Below are positions 48,295 through 57,073 of a DNA stretch of 60,821 nucleotides, one piece after another. The notes beneath the pieces were generated by a model, which saw only the letters and a list, made by a program, of their open reading frames with translations, ran no database searches and had not been told where the DNA came from. The DNA is from Candidatus Saccharibacteria bacterium UBA6040 (GTDB taxonomy: Bacteria > Patescibacteriota > Saccharimonadia > Saccharimonadales > Saccharimonadaceae): contig DIZA01000004.1 in assembly GCA_002429245.1 (NCBI GenBank), positions 1-60,821 on the forward strand. Direction: 5' to 3'. The position numbers and the translations under genes are program-made. Every line of letters starts with the position of its first letter. Within the stretch, counting starts at the first letter, position 1.

Positions 48295-48995
48295 TGAAGC
48301 CAAATGATACAGCGCTCCGAAAGCGCACGCAGATTTCAAAAGCAAACCGCACGATGTTTATCTGGATTGCCGCCGCTTCAGCCTTGGTCGGATTCGCCAT
48401 CGTGATTGCTGTGTTCCTCGGACAGAAATTGGTCTTTAACGAGAAAGTACTGCTCCAAAAGAACAAGACAATTAGTGTACTAAACGCTGACAACAAAGTC
48501 GTCGCCGATCTCAAGACGCAAGTGCAGGTACTTGATACCAATACTGACCTTGCCAGCGTAAAAGCGAACGACTCTGATCAAACGATTCAGGTAATCCTCG
48601 ACGCACTACCTTCAGATGCAAACTCTTTGGCGCTTGGTGCATCACTACAGAACAAGCTCCTTGCGGGCGTTGCGGGACTGACGATTCAAAGCCTTCAAGT
48701 TGATCCAGTCGTTGGTATTGAATCTTTGACAAGCTCAACTGGTAGCGCAATTCCAACCAGCACAGCTACCGGAACTGTTTCAGAAAGCCAAATTACATTC
48801 CGTTTCGCAGTCAGTGGTAACCCTGATGCATTGAAGCAAGCGCTCACAAATCTCGAACGTTCTATCCGTACGATCGATATCACAAACCTGCAGATCGAAA
48901 ACCAGGGAAGCTCACAGATCATGACCGTTCAAGGACGTGCCTTCTATGAGCCGGCGAAAAACGTAGTACTGTATGACAAGGTGGTGAAGCCATGA
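48294..48995 (+). CDS. pilO: PilO-like pilus assembly protein
   Basis: A 233-residue protein with one membrane helix (about 18-42), a coiled-coil stretch (KTISVLNADNKVVADLKTQV) and a beta-rich outer domain ending in a YDKVVKP tail. The position after pilN and the layout identify it as PilO; the sequence itself is divergent. It overlaps the next gene by 4 bases (ATGA). Confidence 0.72.
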   Translation: MKPNDTALRKRTQISKANRTMFIWIAAASALVGFAIVIAVFLGQKLVFNEKVLLQKNKTISVLNADNKVVADLKTQVQVLDTNTDLASVKANDSDQTIQVILDALPSDANSLALGASLQNKLLAGVAGLTIQSLQVDPVVGIESLTSSTGSAIPTSTATGTVSESQITFRFAVSGNPDALKQALTNLERSIRTIDITNLQIENQGSSQIMTVQGRAFYEPAKNVVLYDKVVKP

Positions 48996-49264
48996 AACGA
49001 ACCGATTTAGCAATGATTGTCTTGATCGCTGCCGTCAGCGTTGGTGTGGCGTACTTTGTGGCACACAGCTTGCTTGGCGGTATGACTCAGACGGGCGTGA
49101 AGGTCAAGACGATTGATCCGATTACCAGCGTCGTCGAAACACCAAACAAAGCAATCTTTAACTCTAATGCAATTAACCCTTCAGTTGAAGTCAATATCAA
49201 CCAGAGTGACACGACAACCACGACTTCAAGTACGACAACTGATACAACTGGAAGCACTCGCTAG
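48992..49264 (+). CDS. Small membrane protein in the pilus operon
   Basis: A 90-residue protein with one membrane helix (residues 6-28) and a short Thr/Ser-rich outer tail (SDTTTTTSSTTTDTTGS). It occupies the position PilP has in diderms but has no PilP lipobox or fold, so it is best called unknown. It overlaps pilO by 4 bases and precedes pilB by 8. Confidence 0.6.
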   Translation: MKRTDLAMIVLIAAVSVGVAYFVAHSLLGGMTQTGVKVKTIDPITSVVETPNKAIFNSNAINPSVEVNINQSDTTTTTSSTTTDTTGSTR

Positions 49265-49272
49265 GATCTCCT

Positions 49273-51036
49273 ATGCCGCTGCTGACTGACGATATTCAAG
49301 AAAAACTGATCAAGCTCCTTGTCGATGAGGGCTTGGTTACTTCTGCCGTCTTGAAAAAGGCGCAGGCTGACTCAGCGACCGATAAAAAGCCACTTTTTAG
49401 CCTTCTTTCGGAGCAGGCGATTATCGATGATGAGCTTTTGACTCATGCGATTGCGCAGGTTTCGGGTGTTCCATATGTGAACTTAACGAATACATTAATT
49501 GATCAGAACATCCTCACGTTACTACCAGAAGATATTGCCGAACGCTTCATGGCCGTGCCTCTGGCAGAGGTACAGAACCGCCTTGCAGTCGCCATGATCG
49601 ACGCAAATAACGTCCAGGCCGTCGACTACCTTGCGAACCGCATCCAGCGACCATTAAAGGTCTTTATGGCGTCAGAAGCAGGCGTTCGTCACGTCCTCGA
49701 TCAGTATCGCACTGACCTTTCAAGCGTCGACAAGGCCGCTGAAGTGTCTCAAGCTGAAGCAAAAGCCGAAGAGGCAAGTGACGTTAAGACAATTGTTCAA
49801 GATTCACCAATCAGCCAAGCACTGAGTAAAATTCTTGAATACGCGGTTAAGTCCCGTGCCAGTGACGTTCACATCGAACCACTTGAGGGAAGTCTCAAGA
49901 TTCGCGTGCGTGTCGACGGTGTGCTCCGTGAAATTATGCAACTTCCTAAAAGCATCGAGCCAGCCCTCGTGAGTCGTGTAAAAATTTTGTCTGAACTAAA
50001 AATCGACGAACATCGTGTACCACAAGACGGTCAGTTTACGATCAAGATTTCCGGTAAAGAGGTCGACCTTCGTATTGCGATCAGCCCAGTGGTCTGGGGT
50101 GAGCAAATTGTCATTCGTTTGCTCGATAAAACAGGTAACTCATTCGATCTACAGGATATGGGCTACACAGGACGCGGTCTCCGTGTCGTCAAACACGGCA
50201 TCAAACGTCCAAACGGCATGATTTTGACCTCTGGACCAACTGGTTCGGGTAAGTCGACCAGCCTTTACGCACTTATTAAAGAGATTAAAGACGACAGTGT
50301 GAACATTGTGACGCTTGAAGATCCTGTTGAGTATAAAATGGATGGCGTAAACCAAATTCAAGTGAACTCAGAAGTGGGATTAACCTTTGCGAATGGCCTT
50401 CGCTCAATCCTTCGTCAAGACCCTGACGTGGTGATGGTGGGGGAGATCCGTGATGCAGAAACTGCAGCCCTTGCTGTTCAAGCAGCCCTGACAGGACACC
50501 TTGTGTTCAGTACGCTGCACACAAACAGTGCTGCCGGTGTGCTTCCGCGTTTGCTTGATATGAATATTGAGCCATTTCTTATCGCCAGTACAGTGAACAC
50601 AATTATTGGTCAGCGTTTGGTGCGTAAAGTTTCGACAAAACGCGAGACATATCAATCGAGTCCAATTGAAACACAGAACATTATGGCGACGATCGGTCAC
50701 TTATTGCCAAAGACGAAGGAAGACGTCGCACGAGTCTCGCAAGATTTAGGCTACAAAGATCTTCCCCTCGCAGGCCAAAGCGCTTATACTTTGGTGAGAG
50801 GTATTGATACCCCTCAGACACCGCATGGCTATAGTGGTCGTGCTGGTATCTACGAAGTGATGGACGTCAATCAAGACATCCAAAAGCTGATTGTCTCAAA
50901 AGCTTCAAGCTCAGAGATTCAACGATTAGCTGTGTCACAGGGTATGATTACGATGCGTCAGGACGGCTACTTGAAAGCACTGTCGGGCGTCACAACACTT
51001 GAAGAAGTGAATAGGGTAACGTCGGATACGGCCTAA
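49273..51036 (+). CDS. pilB: Pilus extension ATPase PilB
   Basis: PilB powers pilus extension. The N-terminal GspE/MshEN-type domain (residues 1-150) is followed by the ATPase: Walker A GPTGSGKSTSLY, Asp box LEDPVEY, Walker B DPDVVMVGEIRDAETA and His box TGHLVFSTLHTN. The 587-residue length is typical. The zinc-binding tetracysteine region is present in outline (RLVRKVSTKRETYQ and GYSGRAGIYEV) but none of its four cysteines remains. It is followed by pilT after 24 bases. Confidence 0.95.
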   Translation: MPLLTDDIQEKLIKLLVDEGLVTSAVLKKAQADSATDKKPLFSLLSEQAIIDDELLTHAIAQVSGVPYVNLTNTLIDQNILTLLPEDIAERFMAVPLAEVQNRLAVAMIDANNVQAVDYLANRIQRPLKVFMASEAGVRHVLDQYRTDLSSVDKAAEVSQAEAKAEEASDVKTIVQDSPISQALSKILEYAVKSRASDVHIEPLEGSLKIRVRVDGVLREIMQLPKSIEPALVSRVKILSELKIDEHRVPQDGQFTIKISGKEVDLRIAISPVVWGEQIVIRLLDKTGNSFDLQDMGYTGRGLRVVKHGIKRPNGMILTSGPTGSGKSTSLYALIKEIKDDSVNIVTLEDPVEYKMDGVNQIQVNSEVGLTFANGLRSILRQDPDVVMVGEIRDAETAALAVQAALTGHLVFSTLHTNSAAGVLPRLLDMNIEPFLIASTVNTIIGQRLVRKVSTKRETYQSSPIETQNIMATIGHLLPKTKEDVARVSQDLGYKDLPLAGQSAYTLVRGIDTPQTPHGYSGRAGIYEVMDVNQDIQKLIVSKASSSEIQRLAVSQGMITMRQDGYLKALSGVTTLEEVNRVTSDTA

Positions 51037-51060
51037 CAAAAGAGGAATGGTGGAGAACAT

Positions 51061-52131
51061 ATGAACAATCAACAATTAAGAATCGAAGTGTTACTGGAAG
51101 AAGTCGTACGCCGTAAAGCATCCGACCTTCACTTACAGGTGGGCTTGCCACCGATGCTTCGTATTGACGGGTCACTGGTGCCAATCGCTGGCTTTAATCC
51201 TTTGGATGAAGCAGGAGTAGAGACGCTTGTCTTCGCTATTTTGGACCAAGACCAACGCCAGATCCTTCTGAAGGACAAAGAATTTGACTTTAGCTTCGCC
51301 TTCGGAACACTTGGTCGTTTCCGTGTGAACGCCTTTCACGAACGCGGTAACCTTGCGGCTGCTCTCCGTTTGATTCCTAATGAGATTAAATCCGTGACTG
51401 AACTTGGTATGCCAAATGTTGTCATGGGATTTGCTGATTACCCTCGTGGACTTGTCCTTGTGACTGGGCCAACTGGATCAGGTAAGTCGACAACACTTGC
51501 CGCGTTGGTCGACAAGATCAACACTGAAAAATCGAACCACATCATTACGATTGAAGACCCAATTGAGTTTACGCACAAATCAAAGAAGTCAGTCATTGTG
51601 CAACGTGAAGTTCACTATGACACCTACAGCTTCTCAGCTGCGCTTCGTTCTGCGCTTCGCCAAGACCCAGACGTTGTCCTTATTGGTGAGATGCGTGACC
51701 TTGAAACTATTTCAGCTGCAATTACGATCGCTGAAACAGGGCACTTGGTCTTTGCGACGCTACACACCAACTCTGCGGCACAATCAATCGACCGTATGAT
51801 CGACGTGTTCCCGCCTCACCAACAACCACAGATTCGCGCTCAGCTCTCAAACATCTTGATGGCGATCGTATCTCAACGTCTCGTGCCAGCTATCGGTGGC
51901 GGACGCGTCGTTGCCGCTGAAATCTTGATTGCGAACCCAGCAGTTCGTAATATCATCCGTGAAGGTAAAGCGCACCAACTTGACGCAATTATCCAAACTG
52001 GTGCTGACCAAGGTATGCAGACAATGGACCGTACGCTCGTCAGCCTTGTCCAGGCAGGAACGATTTCATACGACAGCGCTCGTGAATTTGCCGTTGATCT
52101 AACAGAGTTCGAAAGACTCATGAGAGGCTAA
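51061..52131 (+). CDS. pilT: Pilus retraction ATPase PilT
   Basis: PilT pulls the pilus back by depolymerising it, which drives twitching and DNA uptake. Walker A is GPTGSGKSTTLAALV, Walker B is DPDVVLIGEMRDLET and the PilT-specific C-terminal motif reads NPAVRNIIREGK. The 356-residue length is typical. Its presence implies a retractable pilus. Confidence 0.96.
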   Translation: MNNQQLRIEVLLEEVVRRKASDLHLQVGLPPMLRIDGSLVPIAGFNPLDEAGVETLVFAILDQDQRQILLKDKEFDFSFAFGTLGRFRVNAFHERGNLAAALRLIPNEIKSVTELGMPNVVMGFADYPRGLVLVTGPTGSGKSTTLAALVDKINTEKSNHIITIEDPIEFTHKSKKSVIVQREVHYDTYSFSAALRSALRQDPDVVLIGEMRDLETISAAITIAETGHLVFATLHTNSAAQSIDRMIDVFPPHQQPQIRAQLSNILMAIVSQRLVPAIGGGRVVAAEILIANPAVRNIIREGKAHQLDAIIQTGADQGMQTMDRTLVSLVQAGTISYDSAREFAVDLTEFERLMRG

Positions 52132-52139
52132 TTGCCCCA

Positions 52140-53351
52140 GTGAAAAAGTTTACGTATGAAGCCCGCGACCGAGCGACCAACAAGTTGGTCAAGGCTAGCC
52201 TTCAGGCTGAATCTGAAAGTGCAGCCGCCCAGCTTTTGGTGAAGCAGGGCTTTGTTCCACTTTCGATCAAAGAGCAGATTGGTGATGGCTCACTCTTTGC
52301 GAGAATTACGGGACGCATCACAACCAAGGACAAGGTGGTCTTTACGCGTCAGCTTGCAACTTTGATTGGTGCGGGACTTCCGCTTAGCCAAAGCCTCCAC
52401 ACGACAATGGAGCAAACACAAAACAAGCAGTTGCAGTCAGTCCTGCAGGAAATTGTTGGTGATGTCGAAGGTGGTAAGTCACTCTCCATTTCATTTGCAA
52501 AGCACCCACAGGTCTTTGACGGTGTCTTTATCTCACTGGTTTCAGCAGGTGAACTTTCGGGTACGCTCGATGAGTCATTGCAACGTGTTGCGAACCAGCA
52601 AGAAAAAGACGCCGCTACCATGAGCAAAATTAAGGGTGCGTTAACGTATCCAATCATTGTTTTGGTCGTGATTGGTGCGGTACTAGCATTCATGCTCTTT
52701 ACGGTCGTTCCACAAGTAGAGAAGCTCTACAAAGATCTTCACAAACAACTGCCATTCCTCACACAGATCATGGTAACAGCGGCCGATATACTGGTGCACT
52801 GGTGGTGGATTGTGATTATCGTTGTCGGTGTTGCGGTTTACTTTATCTCTCAGTTCTTAAAGACCGAGAGCGGGATTCGCTTTAAGGATGAATTCAAGAT
52901 TCGCGTTCCGATTTTTGGAAAAATGCTTCGAAAACTGTATATGGCTCGCTTTACTCGAACAGGGCAGACGCTACTCGCCACCGGTGTCAGCATGCTTGAT
53001 ATGCTAAAGGTAACCTCGACTGCGGTGAATAACACGGTGATCTCAAAAAGCATCGATCGCGCTGCCGACAAGGTGAAGGGCGGTAAAGCACTTTCTGTTG
53101 CACTTGAAGCTGAACCGATTATTATGTCCCTCGTGCCACAGATGATTAAGATCGGTGAGCAGTCAGGTCGTATCGACGAAATGCTGGGGAAGGTCGCGCA
53201 GGTCTACGAAGATGAGCTGGATGAACAGATTAGAACGATTTCTACGGCTATCGAACCAATCCTGATGGTTGTACTTGCTATCGTCGCCGGGGGAATGGTG
53301 GGAGCTATTCTCTTACCGATCTATGGTTTAGTCAACGGAATCAATGTCTAA
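52140..53351 (+). CDS. pilC: Pilus platform protein PilC
   Basis: PilC is the polytopic inner-membrane protein on which the pilus is built. The N-terminus MKKFTYEARDRATNKLVKA is typical. Two type II secretion F domains (about 65-188 and 270-390) with three membrane helices follow, for 403 residues. The start is GTG, 8 bases after pilT. A short gap separates it from pilA. Confidence 0.95.
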   Translation: MKKFTYEARDRATNKLVKASLQAESESAAAQLLVKQGFVPLSIKEQIGDGSLFARITGRITTKDKVVFTRQLATLIGAGLPLSQSLHTTMEQTQNKQLQSVLQEIVGDVEGGKSLSISFAKHPQVFDGVFISLVSAGELSGTLDESLQRVANQQEKDAATMSKIKGALTYPIIVLVVIGAVLAFMLFTVVPQVEKLYKDLHKQLPFLTQIMVTAADILVHWWWIVIIVVGVAVYFISQFLKTESGIRFKDEFKIRVPIFGKMLRKLYMARFTRTGQTLLATGVSMLDMLKVTSTAVNNTVISKSIDRAADKVKGGKALSVALEAEPIIMSLVPQMIKIGEQSGRIDEMLGKVAQVYEDELDEQIRTISTAIEPILMVVLAIVAGGMVGAILLPIYGLVNGINV

Positions 53352-53357
53352 AATGGC

Positions 53358-53386
53358 TAGACAAACAGCCCTGTGTCAGATATATT
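53358..53386 (+). promoter_or_regulatory. Promoter of pilA
   Basis: TAGACA (53358-53363), a 17-base spacer and TATATT (53381-53386). The leader is about 48 bases with AAGGTGG before the ATG. A separate promoter for the major pilin is expected, since it is needed in excess. Confidence 0.55.
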
Positions 53387-53441
53387 AAACACAAGCAGTT
53401 ATGCAATAATTTAGTTCATTTGAAAGGTGGAAAAAATTCCT

Positions 53442-53951
53442 ATGAACGTTCTCAGAAAAGACAATTCAGCAAAGACCTCGAAAGGGTTTACTATTATCGA
53501 AGTCGTGTTGGTCTTGGCAATCGCTGGCCTCATCTTCTTGATGGTCTTCATCGCGCTTCCAGCACTACAGCGTAACCAACGTGACACACAGCGCAAGAAC
53601 GACATGGGTCGTCTTTCAAGTGCGATCGTTAACTACACGAACTCCAATCGTGGTGCACTTCCAACAAACTACAGCACATTTGTGACGCAGTACCTTGTTG
53701 CTGGCGGTGACTCATTTATCGACCCAGCTGGCGCAACCAGTGCACAGGGAGCAACGACAACTACCTATGTCATGACCGCCAAAGATAATAGTGACTTGAC
53801 TTCAGCCTTCACGACCTCACAAAACGTGGTCTATTACACACCTGGATACGTCTGTGGTGACTCGAGCGCCAGCGTAAAAACCGGTGGTAGCCGTAAGGTT
53901 GCCTTCCGTATGGTTCTTGAGAGCGGTGGTTACTACTGCGTGAATAACTAG
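53442..53951 (+). CDS. pilA: Major type IV pilin
   Basis: The prepilin leader MNVLRKDNSAKTSKG ends at the peptidase site G, followed by FTIIEVVLVLAIAGLIF, so the mature protein begins with Phe and has Glu5. The 169-residue length is that of a pilin. The globular domain has two cysteines near the C-terminus (YVCGDSS and YYCVNN), which could form the D-loop disulphide. The start is the ATG at 53442, with AAGGTGG upstream; the GTG at 53427 would place that site within the gene. Confidence 0.93.
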   Translation: MNVLRKDNSAKTSKGFTIIEVVLVLAIAGLIFLMVFIALPALQRNQRDTQRKNDMGRLSSAIVNYTNSNRGALPTNYSTFVTQYLVAGGDSFIDPAGATSAQGATTTTYVMTAKDNSDLTSAFTTSQNVVYYTPGYVCGDSSASVKTGGSRKVAFRMVLESGGYYCVNN

Positions 53952-53952
53952 G

Positions 53953-53983
53953 TTGTCAGAACGCTTCGTCGATCTGCTATCAT
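53953..53983 (+). promoter_or_regulatory. Possible promoter of pilD
   Basis: TTGTCA (53953-53958), a 19-base spacer ending in TGC, and TATCAT (53978-53983). The ATG is 6 bases further on, which predicts a leaderless mRNA. Confidence 0.45.
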
Positions 53984-53989
53984 AAGTCT

Positions 53990-54868
53990 ATGACCACTAT
54001 CATTATCCTTGTCGGGCTCGCACTATTCGGACTTGTTCTAGGGAGTTTCGCGGGGGCAACGGTATGGCGCCTTCGTGCTAGGCAACTTGTCGCTGATAAA
54101 AAAGTTGGCGAACATGTTGATCACAAAGAATTCTTACAACTGAAAAAGCTTGCCAGCGAGAAGGTGTCGAAAGACCGTTCTCGCTGTTTGCATTGTGGCT
54201 ACGAACTGAAATGGTTCGATCTTATCCCACTGGTGAGCTGGGTAAGTCTGAAGGGGCGTTGCCGCAGCTGCCACAAGCCGATCGGTCGCATGGAGCCACT
54301 TATTGAGCTGGGGACTGCCGTCTTCTTTGTCGCGTCGTTTCTTTTTTGGCCTGTTGAGCTTGTTTCAAGCCTCCAGATCGCTATCTTTGTTATCTGGTTG
54401 ATTGCTGGTGTTGGCCTTGCGATCTTGTTTGCCTACGACGCCAAATGGTTCTTACTGCCTGATAAAGTGAACTTCGCTGTTATTGGACTTGGCCTTGTTA
54501 GCGCCATCCTTATGATTATCGCCAGTCGTGACACAGTCGGAGCAATTATCAACGTTCTTGGATCGGTTGCGATCCTCAGTGGTATTTATTTTGTGCTGTA
54601 CATCATCTCTAAAGGCCGCTGGATCGGCTTTGGGGATATAAAGTTAGGACTTGGGCTTGGATTGCTGCTTGCAGACTGGAAACTGGCTATCATTGCGTTG
54701 TTCTTCGCAAACGTGATCGGCTGTCTTATCGTGATTCCGTTGATGGTAACAGGGAAGTTAAAGCGTGACTCGCGCGTCCCATTTGGTCCACTTCTGATTG
54801 CTGGAACAGTCGTGACGAAACTCGTTGGCGTGACAATTGCCGAATTCTACACACTTAGTTTAATGTAG
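53990..54868 (+). CDS. pilD: Prepilin peptidase PilD
   Basis: PilD cuts the leader off prepilins and methylates the new N-terminus. The N-terminal cytoplasmic loop keeps its four zinc cysteines (CLHCG and CRSCH), typical of bifunctional enzymes. The catalytic aspartates are in FAYDAKWFLLPD and GFGDIKLGLGLG, with about seven membrane helices in 292 residues. It is the one pilus protein here whose Cys4 site is kept. Confidence 0.95.
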   Translation: MTTIIILVGLALFGLVLGSFAGATVWRLRARQLVADKKVGEHVDHKEFLQLKKLASEKVSKDRSRCLHCGYELKWFDLIPLVSWVSLKGRCRSCHKPIGRMEPLIELGTAVFFVASFLFWPVELVSSLQIAIFVIWLIAGVGLAILFAYDAKWFLLPDKVNFAVIGLGLVSAILMIIASRDTVGAIINVLGSVAILSGIYFVLYIISKGRWIGFGDIKLGLGLGLLLADWKLAIIALFFANVIGCLIVIPLMVTGKLKRDSRVPFGPLLIAGTVVTKLVGVTIAEFYTLSLM

Positions 54869-54913
54869 TCCACTTTAGCGCTTACTTTAAAGAGGTCACA
54901 CCGCTTATGCATA

Positions 54914-54922
54914 TGCTATAAT
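54914..54922 (+). promoter_or_regulatory. Extended -10 promoter of the minor pilin operon
   Basis: TGC followed by a perfect TATAAT, 8 bases before the ATG at 54931; the message would be leaderless. Confidence 0.65.
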
Positions 54923-54930
54923 GACGACAC

Positions 54931-55728
54931 ATGGGCACACACTTTAAACGCGGCTTTACGATCATCGAAACCATGCTCGTCCTGGCTATTACAGGGGTTT
55001 TAATTGCGGGATTATTGATCGGCGTTGGGTCATCAGTTAGCGCACAACGCTACAAGGATTCGGTTGCGACGTTCAAGTCATTATTACAAGATCAATATTC
55101 ACAGGTAACAAACGTCAGCAACGATCGAGATTCAAACTGGACGTGTGGATCAACCGCCAACCCTACGCAATCTAATGGAGGAGTTGCTCCTGGGCAAAGT
55201 GACTGCGTCCTTTTGGGCCGCTATATTTCTATTGTGGGCGGAAGTATTACGCAAGCGGTGGTGGTTGGCTTTCAAAACTCTGAAGCAGCGGGTGCCAGTG
55301 ACGTTGCGACAATTAAGGCCAATTACACGCTGGGTATCTCGACGAGCAGTATAGCAACGTCTAGCCTTGAATGGGGCGCACAGATTGCGTGGCCAGCTAA
55401 AGGGACTGGTGCAAAAAAACCTACAATGCCACGATCACTTGCAATGCTTATTTTGCGTTCACCAGATAGCGGAACATCGTATACATTTACGAGTGATGAC
55501 GTGAACGATATTACGGCAGTAAATTCAGCGACATTGAAAACGATGATGGTAGAGGATACGACGCAAGTTCCAGGGCAGCTACAGCGAACAATTTGCATTG
55601 ATCCAAACGGTGTTGGTGTACCCGAGATGCTCTCTGTCTACATTGGACAAGCAGCTGACGGCCCGGGTTCGATTGAAACGCGGTCATTCTCAACCATCAA
55701 GAACGATGGGGGAGACTCACAGTGTTAA
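54931..55728 (+). CDS. Pseudopilin/minor pilin 1
   Basis: Leader MGTHFKRG, then FTIIETMLVLAITGVLIAGLL, with Glu5 retained. A Ser/Thr-rich domain of about 230 residues follows, with Cys pairs (WTCGST, SDCVLLG). It is 265 residues, large for a pilin, as minor pilins at the pilus tip often are. It overlaps the next gene by 7 bases. Confidence 0.82.
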   Translation: MGTHFKRGFTIIETMLVLAITGVLIAGLLIGVGSSVSAQRYKDSVATFKSLLQDQYSQVTNVSNDRDSNWTCGSTANPTQSNGGVAPGQSDCVLLGRYISIVGGSITQAVVVGFQNSEAAGASDVATIKANYTLGISTSSIATSSLEWGAQIAWPAKGTGAKKPTMPRSLAMLILRSPDSGTSYTFTSDDVNDITAVNSATLKTMMVEDTTQVPGQLQRTICIDPNGVGVPEMLSVYIGQAADGPGSIETRSFSTIKNDGGDSQC

Positions 55729-56345
55729 AACAACGCCGAGAACGAGGTGATACCCTCATCGAGGTCTTATTTGCGTTCAGTATTTTGAGCCTCGTGATCA
55801 TTGGCGCAATGACGATTATGAATCAGGGAACGATTGCATCACAACGCGCACTTGAAACGACACTGGTTCGTCAACAGGTCGATGCACAGGCAACGACACT
55901 ACGATTCCTTCACGATGCTTACGTTGCGAAGTTCCAAAATAACGGAACCTACGATATTAATACACCAGCTGGACAGTGGTCAGTAATGAGTTCGAATATT
56001 TCTGCAACTGCTGCATCGTCGTTTTCTAATGTTTCGACCTGCCCATCGCCACCAAGTGGAAGCTTTATCTTAGATGCGTCCAATGCGCAGTACGTGAACG
56101 GATCCGCTGGGCAATTGGTGCCTGCGAGTACCTTTGCGCAAGTAACCTACGATGCTAACTCTGGCGCACTCAGCCAAGCTCAGGGAATTTGGATTGAAGC
56201 GATTCGTTCTCAAGCCAGTCCCGACGTTAACCAAAAGAATACGCGCTATATCGACTTCCACATTGATGCTTGTTGGGATAACCCAGGACAAGGTCCACCA
56301 ATGACGATTGGAACGATTGTGAGGTTATATGAACCACAAAGTTAA
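55722..56345 (+). CDS. Pseudopilin/minor pilin 2
   Basis: Starts with GTG. The leader MLKQRRERG is followed by DTLIEVLFAFSILSLVIIGA, with Glu at position 5. It is 207 residues with Cys residues (STCPSPP and DACWDN). It overlaps its neighbours on both sides (7 and 17 bases), so all are co-translated. Confidence 0.8.
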   Translation: MLKQRRERGDTLIEVLFAFSILSLVIIGAMTIMNQGTIASQRALETTLVRQQVDAQATTLRFLHDAYVAKFQNNGTYDINTPAGQWSVMSSNISATAASSFSNVSTCPSPPSGSFILDASNAQYVNGSAGQLVPASTFAQVTYDANSGALSQAQGIWIEAIRSQASPDVNQKNTRYIDFHIDACWDNPGQGPPMTIGTIVRLYEPQS

Positions 56346-57072
56346 ACAAGACGGCTTCACACTCATCGAGCTTTTGCTGGCGATGACCTTTATTTCAGTG
56401 TTGCTTCTGACGATTGCGATGACGATTGTACAAATCGCTAACATTTATAACAGAGGTATTATCTTGAAAGAGGTGAATGCAACCTCACGTGCGCTTGGCG
56501 ATGAACTCGATTCAGCGACGCGGAGCAGTAGTACTTTCTCGATCGATCCAGCCGCAAAGCGATACGTCACCAATGCATGGGGCGGTCGCATGTGTCTCGG
56601 CCAATACACCTACGTGTGGAATTACGGATCGGCTCTTGCTTCGGTGAACAGCAACCGAAACCAGTACTCGGGGCCAAATACGTCAGGCAACAGTGTCATC
56701 GATAGCAACGGTACGACTCGCTATGAGATTAGTTTTGTAAAAGCACCAGATAGTGGTGGTGCATACTGTATTCCTGACGGGAACGGAAAGTATCCAAACA
56801 TTAATCCAGTTGGTGCAGTTGAATTGCTCCGATCGGGTGACCATAGCCTTGCGATCCATGCTTTTAGTGTTGTTTCCAGTTCGACCTCAAAAGATGCACT
56901 ATCCGCTCAACAACTTTACAAAATTACGTACACATTAGGAACGAGTGACTTGAACGCGCTTACTAGTGACCAGAGTGCCTGTAAACCACCGTCCAGCAGT
57001 GGCTCAGACCTGAATTACTGTGCTGTCCAGCAGTTTACTCTTGTTCTTAGGGTAGTAAGTGGGGTTAACTAG
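56329..57072 (+). CDS. Pseudopilin/minor pilin 3
   Basis: Leader MNHKVKQDG, then FTLIELLLAMTFISVLLLTI with Glu5, and a 247-residue length. The outer domain contains GRMCLGQY, GAYCIPDG and a terminal CKPPSS, DLNYC. The position between other minor pilins fits a PilW-like role. Confidence 0.82.
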   Translation: MNHKVKQDGFTLIELLLAMTFISVLLLTIAMTIVQIANIYNRGIILKEVNATSRALGDELDSATRSSSTFSIDPAAKRYVTNAWGGRMCLGQYTYVWNYGSALASVNSNRNQYSGPNTSGNSVIDSNGTTRYEISFVKAPDSGGAYCIPDGNGKYPNINPVGAVELLRSGDHSLAIHAFSVVSSSTSKDALSAQQLYKITYTLGTSDLNALTSDQSACKPPSSSGSDLNYCAVQQFTLVLRVVSGVN

Positions 57073-57073
57073 A

